A stretch of DNA of 64,000 nt from Psychroserpens mesophilus (GTDB lineage: Bacteria; Bacteroidota; Bacteroidia; Flavobacteriales; Flavobacteriaceae). The DNA lies in contig NZ_JXJP01000020.1 of assembly GCF_000826645.1 (NCBI RefSeq), positions 1 to 64,000 of the forward strand, written 5' to 3'. Below are positions 25,217 through 32,696 of the stretch, piece by piece. The position numbers and the translations under genes were made by a program. Positions within the stretch are counted from its first letter, which is position 1. Each line of letters begins with the position of its first letter. The notes under the pieces are model-generated. The model was not told where the DNA came from. It saw only the letters and a program-made list of their open reading frames with translations, and ran no database searches.

Positions 25217-28200
25217 ATGAAAGTAAAATTACTACTTCCGCTTATTGCCCTGTTTTTTTCAATCTCTATTTTTTCTCAAGACATGCCAAATACACCAATT
25301 GATATCGAGGTGTGTGATGCAGATGGCGATGGTACTGCAGAATTTGACTTGCATTCGAATGATGCAGTAATTCTGGCAGGACTCAATAATCCTGAGGAAT
25401 ATATTGTAAGCTATCATTTAAATGGCTCTGATGCTGCCAGTGGGATTAATCCGTTAAGCTCGCCATATACTAATGTTACAAATCCGCAAGATATAAGAAC
25501 CAGGACTGTTCATTCTAGTGGAGGAACGGTATATATATCCCAATTCTTTTTAAGAATTAGTGAATTGCCAGTTCCTAGTTTACAGGATGTTTATGAAATC
25601 TGTGATGGGTCTAATTTAATTGTGGAAACAGGATTAACAGATCAAGGGTTGCTTTTTTCTTGGTATTTAGACGGTATTTATTTACAAAATGAAACGTTTC
25701 CTTATTTATCTGTGACTCAAACCGGGTTTTATCAATTAGAAATTTCTACAATTGATGGTTGTTCTTCTTTTTATGATTTTCAAGTGACCTCAGGCACATT
25801 TGAAAACCTGGTAACCCCTTCGGCTCAAGTGGTTTGTGATGATGATGGAGATGGTTTTAGTTCCTTTAATTTGTGGGATGCAATTAATGAAATTGGTTTA
25901 GCATTAGGAATACCAACTCAAATGACCATACATGAAACACTGGCAGATGCCGAAACTGGTGTAAACGCAGTAAATCCTGTATATAACAATATAGTGCCTT
26001 TCACTCAAACTTTGTATGTAAATGTATCCACTGTAAATACAGATTGCTTTGGTATTACAACTATAGATCTTATTGTAGATACCGATTGTGTGTCTGCATC
26101 ATCTGTAGAGGTTGTCGTATGTGGAGATGATCCCAATATTCCAGTAGATTACGATTTAACGTTGCAAGAAAGCAATATGGTAAACGGTCAAAATACATCA
26201 GACTTTTCATTTGCGTATTATCTCACTCAGGCAAATGCCGATAATCAGACAAATCCTTTAGTGGATCCTATGTCATATTCCGTTAGTGGTAATTCTTCAA
26301 CAGTATTCGTACGTATTGAAGATAACCAATCTGGTAATTTCACTATTGTTCAAATATTCGTGAACTTTAGTTTAAATCCGCAAGTCGATTTTAATGGTCC
26401 TTATTCAATATGCAGTGGTAACGAAGTTTTACTTGTGCCGTTTATTAATAACGATATTGGTGCTTACAATTATGTTTGGAATACAGGAGAAACCAATCCA
26501 GAACTAATAGTTTTTACAGGTGGCACTTATACCGTAACGGTTACTGATTTAATTTCAGGATGTAGCACTACGGCCAGTGTTGATGTGCTAGAAGGGAGTG
26601 ATGCTCCAGCACTTGCAGATGTGGTTGATTTATTTAGTTGTGTGCCAAACTCATTTTTTGATTTAACAACTACGTTACCTGAGATTTTAAACGGACAAGA
26701 TCCTAGTTTATTCAATATCAGCTTTTTTGATAATGCTAATTCGGCATTTTCAAATACCAATGCCATATTTGATCCTACTAATTTTATTGCATTAGAGGCC
26801 ATTGAAACCATTTTTGTGAGAGTTCAAAATAGTGATGACGCTTGTTTTTCAATTATTGACTTTAATATCATTACTGAAAACAGTTGTGTTATTCCATTCG
26901 ATTGTGCAGAAGGACCAGTAAATGTAAACTTTTGTTATGTAAGTAGTCAAGTGACTGAATATTATTACGAAAGCACAGATAACTCACAGTTACAAGTCTT
27001 TTTTAACGCAGGACAGATTGAAGTTAATTATGATGAATTGGTTGTTTTAGATTCAGATGGTGTGACTAACTTAAATCCTACTGAAACAACTTACGGTAAT
27101 AATGGTGATCTCACTGGTTTAAGTTTTACATCTTCTGGAAATAGCATACGCATCGCTATTAATGCTGATGATAGCATATCCTGTTTTAATCAAAACTATA
27201 CACCCATTGATTTTGATGTAAGTTGTGTCGATCCTAATGCACTTCCTGGTTGTAATACAAGTTTAGTGCAACCTTTGGATGAAGCCGTAAATGTTGAAGA
27301 ATTTACAGATTTAATATGGACAGCTTCTTCAGGAATCGTAAATGGCTATAAACTTTCGCTAGGCTTAACTTCTGGAGGAACTGAAGTATTAAATGCTGTT
27401 GACGTCGGAAATGTTTTAAGTTATGATTTAGACACTTTAGATTATGAAGTGACTTATTATGTAAACATTACACCATATAACGATAATGGAGATGCAGAAA
27501 ATTGTGAGGAATTTAGCTTTACAACTAGAGCAAATCCTAATCAAGTTGTTGTGTGTCAAGATGGAGCAGTGAATACCATGTATTGTTATGAAAATAATGA
27601 TACATCAGAATTTAGTTTTGAAAGTTCAGACGGGTCACCATTGACCTTAATTTTTAATGCTGGAGCAACAGAATCAAATTTTGATGAAATTTATATTGTT
27701 GATTCTGATGGTTCAATTCTGAACCCTAATTTACTCTATGGAAATGGAGGTGATTTTTCTGGATTGATTTATACATCTACAGGAAGTACAATTACAGTCC
27801 GATTTGATACAGATGGAACAATTAACTGTGCTGGAGGCAATTCATGTTGTACAGAACAATTTGATTTTGATGTCTTCTGCGCGTCTTCAGTTGGATTTAT
27901 TCAAGTGAATGCTTTTTTTGATGCCAATGCGAATAGTATTTACGATACTAACGAATTTAGTTTTTCTAACGGCTACTTTACCTATGAGGTTAATGGAGAT
28001 GGTATGATTAATACAGTGAATTCTTCTACAGGACATTTTCAGATTATAAGTGGTAACGAAACCGATGTATATGACATTACGTTTAATTTATATGATGAGT
28101 CTGAAGCTTGTTACGATATAACAACCGCTAGTTTTGATAATATTTCAGTTGCTACGGGAAATACGGTTACCTTAGATTTTCCAGTAGTTGAAGAACAAAG

Positions 28201-29272
28201 TTGTGAAGATCTAGCTGTGTATTTAGTTAACTACTGGACACCACCTAGACCAGGTTTTTCACATGATAATTTCTTGGTATTAGAAAACTTAGGGTTTACA
28301 ACAATTTCTTCAGGGACAGTGGAATATACAACAGATCCTCAACTAATCTACAATGGTGTAACCAATGTTAACCCTAATTATACTATTACAACAACAGCAA
28401 CAGGTTTTACAGTTGATTTTGTAAATCTACAGCCAGGTGATGTAGAATATATTGATATCTCATTAACCTGTCCTGTCACTGTAGAATTAGGAGATATCGT
28501 GACAAATACTGCAACCTATATAACAGATTCCAACGATTTGGTAGCGAGTAATAATTTTTCTACAATTTCTGAAGTAGTCGTAGGTTCATGGGATCCAAAC
28601 GATAAGATGGAAGCTCGTGGTCCTCGAGTGGTATATGACGATTTTGTAGTATCAGATCAATGGCTCTATTACACCATTCGATTCCAAAATTTAGGAACAT
28701 TTCCAGCGACGTTTGTACGAATAGAAGATGAGTTAGATATTCAATTAGATGAAACATCATTCCAGATGTTACGATCTAGTCATGATTATGTGGTTACAAG
28801 AACTGAAAACAGTTTAGAATGGTATTTTGAAGATATCAACTTACCTGCTGAACAAGATGACGCTGAAGGAAGCAACGGATTTGTTTACTTTAGAATTCAA
28901 CCAAAACCAGGTTATGCTTTAGGAGATGTCATTCCAAATACAGCTGCCATTTATTTCGATTTTAATGCACCTGTTATTACAAATCGTTTTGAAACACAGT
29001 TTGTAGATGATGCCCTTTCAGTAGCTGATTTTGATTTCAACGGATTCAATATGTATCCAAATCCTGCAACAGATGTCTTAACTATTAAGTTAAATAATAT
29101 CTCATCTGCTAATCTTAGCATTTATAATATTCAAGGAAAATTAATTAAAGAACGTACTATTTCTAATGAGCAAAACCTTGAGTTAAGTGTTTCAGATTTA
29201 CAAAGCGGAATGTACTTTGTGAAACTGAATACAGCGACTAAAGAAATGGTTAAAAAGTTAATCATTGAATAA
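25217..29272 (+). CDS. T9SS-exported multidomain cell-surface protein
   Basis: A 1351-residue secreted protein with a signal peptide (residues 4-21, SISIFSQ). Four repeats of about 90 residues open with a Cys-Asp-x-Gly-Asp and FDL signature (about 30-120, 200-290, 298-385, 465-555), interleaved with two Ig-like units. Then come a CUB-like domain (560-670), a fibronectin-like unit (685-765), a second CUB-like copy (770-885), an SdrD-B-like region with FDANANSIYD (890-990), a DUF11-like region (1000-1110) and a DUF7619-like block beginning SWDPNDK (about 1115-1260). The C-terminus (about 1275-1351, MYPNPATDVLTIK...GMYFVKL...KKLIIE) is a type A T9SS sorting domain, so it should be exported across the outer membrane and anchored. 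Likely adhesin; ligand unknown. Confidence 0.92.
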   Translation: MKVKLLLPLIALFFSISIFSQDMPNTPIDIEVCDADGDGTAEFDLHSNDAVILAGLNNPEEYIVSYHLNGSDAASGINPLSSPYTNVTNPQDIRTRTVHSSGGTVYISQFFLRISELPVPSLQDVYEICDGSNLIVETGLTDQGLLFSWYLDGIYLQNETFPYLSVTQTGFYQLEISTIDGCSSFYDFQVTSGTFENLVTPSAQVVCDDDGDGFSSFNLWDAINEIGLALGIPTQMTIHETLADAETGVNAVNPVYNNIVPFTQTLYVNVSTVNTDCFGITTIDLIVDTDCVSASSVEVVVCGDDPNIPVDYDLTLQESNMVNGQNTSDFSFAYYLTQANADNQTNPLVDPMSYSVSGNSSTVFVRIEDNQSGNFTIVQIFVNFSLNPQVDFNGPYSICSGNEVLLVPFINNDIGAYNYVWNTGETNPELIVFTGGTYTVTVTDLISGCSTTASVDVLEGSDAPALADVVDLFSCVPNSFFDLTTTLPEILNGQDPSLFNISFFDNANSAFSNTNAIFDPTNFIALEAIETIFVRVQNSDDACFSIIDFNIITENSCVIPFDCAEGPVNVNFCYVSSQVTEYYYESTDNSQLQVFFNAGQIEVNYDELVVLDSDGVTNLNPTETTYGNNGDLTGLSFTSSGNSIRIAINADDSISCFNQNYTPIDFDVSCVDPNALPGCNTSLVQPLDEAVNVEEFTDLIWTASSGIVNGYKLSLGLTSGGTEVLNAVDVGNVLSYDLDTLDYEVTYYVNITPYNDNGDAENCEEFSFTTRANPNQVVVCQDGAVNTMYCYENNDTSEFSFESSDGSPLTLIFNAGATESNFDEIYIVDSDGSILNPNLLYGNGGDFSGLIYTSTGSTITVRFDTDGTINCAGGNSCCTEQFDFDVFCASSVGFIQVNAFFDANANSIYDTNEFSFSNGYFTYEVNGDGMINTVNSSTGHFQIISGNETDVYDITFNLYDESEACYDITTASFDNISVATGNTVTLDFPVVEEQSCEDLAVYLVNYWTPPRPGFSHDNFLVLENLGFTTISSGTVEYTTDPQLIYNGVTNVNPNYTITTTATGFTVDFVNLQPGDVEYIDISLTCPVTVELGDIVTNTATYITDSNDLVASNNFSTISEVVVGSWDPNDKMEARGPRVVYDDFVVSDQWLYYTIRFQNLGTFPATFVRIEDELDIQLDETSFQMLRSSHDYVVTRTENSLEWYFEDINLPAEQDDAEGSNGFVYFRIQPKPGYALGDVIPNTAAIYFDFNAPVITNRFETQFVDDALSVADFDFNGFNMYPNPATDVLTIKLNNISSANLSIYNIQGKLIKERTISNEQNLELSVSDLQSGMYFVKLNTATKEMVKKLIIE

Positions 29273-29293
29273 GAAAGATTGAAAGTAGCTATG

Positions 29294-29325
29294 AAAGCCT
29301 CATACAATGCTGTGAGGCTTTTTTT
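29294..29325 (+). terminator. Rho-independent terminator after the T9SS surface protein
   Basis: Perfect 9-bp stem AAAGCCTCA (29294-29302) / TGAGGCTTT (29313-29321), 10-base loop, followed by a run of seven T. Confidence 0.85.
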
Positions 29326-29353
29326 GTAATCAATTTTCAATATCTTCGTCTTA
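29325..29353 (+). promoter_or_regulatory. Possible variant ECF or housekeeping promoter of the DUF6503-like gene
   Basis: TGTAATC (29325-29331), 15 bases, then CGTCTTA (29347-29353). This differs from the 5018-5047 promoter by one base in the -35-like element and by one base of spacing. An alternative reading is TATCTTCG (29341-29348), one mismatch from TAnnTTTG. The two overlap and cannot be separated by eye. Confidence 0.3.
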
Positions 29354-29377
29354 GTAGACAACCAATCTAAAAATTAC

Positions 29378-30184
29378 ATGAAATTCAAAAGCATAATCGT
29401 AATTATAGCAGTAATCCTATTATCTTGTAAAAATGATAAATCTTCTGAAGGTGTTGAATCTTCAATTGATTATTCTGAAACAGAATTAGATGTCACAACC
29501 AGCACGTATCCAGAATCCATTTCTAAAGTGTTTGATGCTCACGGAGGATTAGATACTTGGAAAGCGATGCAAACCTTGAAATTCAAAATGGCTAAAGACG
29601 CTGGTGATGAGGTGACACTTACAGATTTGCATAATAGGAAGTCTCTAATTACAATGCCAAAACATACTATGGGTTTTGATGGCGAAAAGGTTTGGTTACA
29701 AAAAAAGGATACAACAAGCTATAAAGGGAATCCGAAGTTTTACTACAATTTGATGTTTTACTTCTATGCTATGCCATTTATTCTGGCTGATGATGGCATA
29801 ATCTATGAAGATGTAAAGCCTTTGGAATTTGAAGGAAAAAGCTATCCTGGAATTAAAATTGCATATGAAAGTGGCGTAGGAGAATCTCCTGAAGACGAGT
29901 ATATTTTATATTATGATTCTGAAACTCATAAGATGGCGTGGTTAGCGTATACAGTAACTTTCTTCTCAAAAGAAAAAGGGAAAGAATTTCATTTTATAAA
30001 ATATAGTGATTGGCAGAACGTTGCAGGCTTACAACTGCCCAAAACACTAACCTGGTACAATTATGAGAATAATTTACCAACAACAAAGCGCAATGATTTG
30101 GAATTTTCTGAAGTGACACTCACTAAAATGAAGATGAATTCTGAAGTATTCAGCAAACCTGAAGATGCTGAGGTTATAGAATAA
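29378..30184 (+). CDS. DUF6503-like outer-envelope lipoprotein
   Basis: A 268-residue lipoprotein (LLSC, Cys17). The body (residues 40-268) has a single beta-rich domain: HGGLDTWKAMQTLKF near the start, then GFDGEKVWL and a DGIIYEDVKPLEFEGKSYPGI block, resembling the DUF6503 group of flavobacterial lipoproteins and, more distantly, LolA/LppX-like lipid-binding folds. No catalytic residues are obvious. It stands alone between two terminators. The family name is from memory of the pattern and should be treated as tentative. Confidence 0.72.
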   Translation: MKFKSIIVIIAVILLSCKNDKSSEGVESSIDYSETELDVTTSTYPESISKVFDAHGGLDTWKAMQTLKFKMAKDAGDEVTLTDLHNRKSLITMPKHTMGFDGEKVWLQKKDTTSYKGNPKFYYNLMFYFYAMPFILADDGIIYEDVKPLEFEGKSYPGIKIAYESGVGESPEDEYILYYDSETHKMAWLAYTVTFFSKEKGKEFHFIKYSDWQNVAGLQLPKTLTWYNYENNLPTTKRNDLEFSEVTLTKMKMNSEVFSKPEDAEVIE

Positions 30185-30212
30185 AAATGGTTTCTTTAAC
30201 TCTATATTTTAC

Positions 30213-30240
30213 GTCATGCTGAACGTGTTTCAGCATCTCA
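30213..30240 (+). repeat. Dispersed intergenic repeat (GTCATGCTGAAC...TTTCAGCATCTC type)
   Basis: Contains an 8-bp inverted repeat ATGCTGAA (30216-30223) / TTCAGCAT (30229-30236) with a 5-base loop. The general form, GTCATnCTGAAC..GTTTCAGnATCT, recurs in intergenic DNA of many flavobacteria. Only one copy was seen here. Confidence 0.45.
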
Positions 30241-30307
30241 CTATTATAAATTTTATAGGTGCTAATTTGGCTTAAGTTCAGATAAACAAACACATCATCC
30301 TTAACTA

Positions 30308-30339
30308 AAAGCGTCGTAATTATTTAATTACGACGCTTT
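30308..30339. terminator. Bidirectional terminator between convergent genes
   Basis: A perfect 15-bp inverted repeat AAAGCGTCGTAATTA (30308-30322) / TAATTACGACGCTTT (30325-30339). It separates the lipoprotein gene ending at 30184 (+) from the metallophosphoesterase gene ending at 30350 (-). Confidence 0.8.
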
Positions 30340-30349
30340 GTGTTTAATG

Positions 30350-31369
30350 CTATTCAAAGTCTTTTCGGGTGCCATCTTTCAAGCCTCTGGAATACGTGCC
30401 GTTTTCAATAAATAATACTTCGCCATATTCTCCCTTTTTGATACTAGAATCTACACCGAAAATTTTTCCGTTATAAACACGAATAATTTCATCAAAGGAG
30501 CAATGCCCAACGACAATATGTTCAGAATTGGTTTTTGATAACACATCATCAATAGCATCATGTTCTAAGTCGTCTGTAAAATAACCTCTATACCAAATCG
30601 GACCAGTTTTACCATAGTAATTAGTATAGAAATCTGTAGATTTTAATTCCGTTTTACTAATATCAATGGAAGCTCTCATCGTAGCATTAATAACTTCAAT
30701 ATCGAAACTTATTTTAGATAAAAACTCCTGAGAAATGCCACCATGTACAAAAACATGGTTGTTAATTCTTAAAATTGTAGGCTTTGAACGTAGCCAACGC
30801 CCTAAAACGGTATTATTATCGTACAATTCGTCATAGTCTAAGCCAAGTAATTTGCCAGCTTCCAGATAACGTTCATGAACATATCTCAGGTCTTTTTTCA
30901 AGACCATATATTCATGATTTCCGAGTAAAAAATGTAAATGACCTCCTTTGTCTTTCGCCTGTTGTTCAAGTTTGTATATAAGCCAGAGCATTTCATTTAC
31001 TTTAGGACCTCTATCAAAAATATCGCCTACAATCACAAAATGACCATCACCAAAACTCCAATTCAAATCCTGGTCTATAATGCTATTGTTTATTAAGATT
31101 TCAATAGCCAAATCGTACTGACCATGAATATCACTCAATACAGCCATTTTTTCCACACCAGAGAAAGAAGAAGCTTCAGGAACGAACGTTTTCGGAAAAG
31201 CTGTACGCTTCAATTTTTTTGTAATCACCTTTCCATCGACAATGCTTTTTTGAACGAGTTTATTGTTCTCTATAAACACATAAGGTCCATCGTTTAATGC
31301 CTGACTAAAACCTGTAAAGCCAATTAAAGCAACGAGAAGTTTTAATACAATGTTTTTAGCTTTCAACAC
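30350..31369 (-). CDS. Exported calcineurin-like metallophosphoesterase
   Basis: A 339-residue protein with an N-terminal signal peptide (about residues 5-25, ending GFSQA). The dinuclear-metal phosphoesterase motifs are complete: SDIHGQYD (D-x-H), GDIFDRGP (GD-x-x-DRG), LLGNHEYM (GNHE), an FVHGG block, and GHCSFDEI near the C-terminus. This is the serine/threonine phosphatase-like (ApaH/PrpE-like) subgroup; substrate is not deducible. Export suggests a periplasmic or envelope phosphatase. The convergent terminator at 30308-30339 ends its transcript. Confidence 0.9.
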   Translation of the reverse strand: MLKAKNIVLKLLVALIGFTGFSQALNDGPYVFIENNKLVQKSIVDGKVITKKLKRTAFPKTFVPEASSFSGVEKMAVLSDIHGQYDLAIEILINNSIIDQDLNWSFGDGHFVIVGDIFDRGPKVNEMLWLIYKLEQQAKDKGGHLHFLLGNHEYMVLKKDLRYVHERYLEAGKLLGLDYDELYDNNTVLGRWLRSKPTILRINNHVFVHGGISQEFLSKISFDIEVINATMRASIDISKTELKSTDFYTNYYGKTGPIWYRGYFTDDLEHDAIDDVLSKTNSEHIVVGHCSFDEIIRVYNGKIFGVDSSIKKGEYGEVLFIENGTYSRGLKDGTRKDFE

Positions 31370-31378
31370 TTGAATGAA

Positions 31379-32686
31379 TTAATTTTGCTGTTCAAATTTT
31401 TCAGAATAACGTTTCCATAGTTCTGTTTGGTGCGTTTCTAAGCTAATAAGTCGGCCGTCGATAAATGCATGTGAAATGATGTTAGTTCGCATATCTAAGG
31501 CATCACCTTCACTAATAAATAGTGTTGCACTTTTACCTTCTTCTAAAGAACCATAATTTGCATCAATACCTAAAATTTTAGCCGTATTTAAAGTGATAAG
31601 CTGCAAGGCTTGTTCTTTTGATAATCCGTGAGCAACTGTAGTTCCTGCGTAAAAAGGTAAATTACGTGCATTCATACGTTCCATTTGTCCGCTACCTTCA
31701 AGTGCAACAACAACACCTTTATCTACTAATAGTTTTGCCATTTTAAAGGGTAAATCATAATCATCATCCGTTTGTCCAGGTCTGGAATGTACACGTTGCA
31801 ATAACACAGAAATATTATGTTGTTTTAGTAAATCTGCAACTTTATAGGCATCATAACCTCCAACGATGGTCATATTTTTCACTCCGTTTTCTTGAGTAAA
31901 ATTGACAGCATCAATAATGCCTTTCTCATCATCGACATGAATGTAAAGTTTTTTTGAACCATCAAAAAGTCCTTCTGTAGCTTCATAAGGTAGATTAAGT
32001 GTTTGATTTGTCCCTTTGGCATACGCTTTGGTTGCATTAAAGAAATCTGTTATTTCCTTAACTTGTTTTTCGTAATTTTTATTTGGTTTCATACCAGAAT
32101 CTTCACCCAACCACCAGCGACCTCTACTAAAGCTGCTAGGCCAGTTTAAATGAATACCATCATCTTCTTTTACAACGGCATCTTCCCAGTTCCAGGCATC
32201 TAATTGTACGATGGAAGACGTTCCAGAAAGTCGTCCACCACGAGGCGTAATCTGAGCCAAAAGCACACCATTTGGTCGCATAGATTCTACGACTTTAGAT
32301 TCAGTATTATAAGCAATTAAACTTCTAATATGTGGATTCCATGAGCCCAATTCTGAATCGTCATCAGTAGCACGAACAGCGTCAATTTCCACCAGTCCCA
32401 AAGTTGTATTCGGAATAATAAAACCTGGATACACATGCTTTCCTGTCGCATCTATAACATCCATATCTGTTAATTTCATTTTTACAATTCTAGAATCAAC
32501 GACATTAAGTAATTTTCCATCCTTTATAATAATGATACTATTTTCAATAATCTCTCCATTTCCCAAATGGGCTGTGGCTCCTTTGATAGCAAAAGTGCCA
32601 ATCTGTTTTTTTGCAGGTGTTTGTTGTGCATTTGAAAAGCCAAATGTTAGTAACAACAATACGATATATATAGTTTTGTTTTTCAT
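31379..32686 (-). CDS. Exported amidohydrolase-like protein lacking the HxH metal motif
   Basis: A protein of about 435 residues with a signal peptide (KNKTIYIVLLLLTFGFSNAQ). It shows the imidazolonepropionase-like amidohydrolase layout: N-terminal beta-sandwich (ATAHLGNGEIIENSIIIIKDGKLLNVV), ATGKHVYPGFI where catalytic members continue D-x-H-x-H, and a C-terminal NTAKILGIDANYGSLEEGKSATLFI. After PGFI the sequence is IPNTTLGLVE, so the first two metal ligands are missing. It is therefore probably inactive as a hydrolase or a partner of the larger protein upstream. ATG 32686 is chosen over 32710 because it gives a proper signal peptide and has AAAGAAG just upstream. The longer frame overlaps the preceding stop. 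Confidence 0.85.
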   Translation of the reverse strand: MKNKTIYIVLLLLTFGFSNAQQTPAKKQIGTFAIKGATAHLGNGEIIENSIIIIKDGKLLNVVDSRIVKMKLTDMDVIDATGKHVYPGFIIPNTTLGLVEIDAVRATDDDSELGSWNPHIRSLIAYNTESKVVESMRPNGVLLAQITPRGGRLSGTSSIVQLDAWNWEDAVVKEDDGIHLNWPSSFSRGRWWLGEDSGMKPNKNYEKQVKEITDFFNATKAYAKGTNQTLNLPYEATEGLFDGSKKLYIHVDDEKGIIDAVNFTQENGVKNMTIVGGYDAYKVADLLKQHNISVLLQRVHSRPGQTDDDYDLPFKMAKLLVDKGVVVALEGSGQMERMNARNLPFYAGTTVAHGLSKEQALQLITLNTAKILGIDANYGSLEEGKSATLFISEGDALDMRTNIISHAFIDGRLISLETHQTELWKRYSEKFEQQN

Positions 32687-32696
32687 CTTCTTTAGT

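Noticed and set aside
29131-29361. Open frame of 76 codons on the minus strand at the end of the T9SS protein gene
   Set aside because: It runs antisense through the conserved sorting domain and the terminator.
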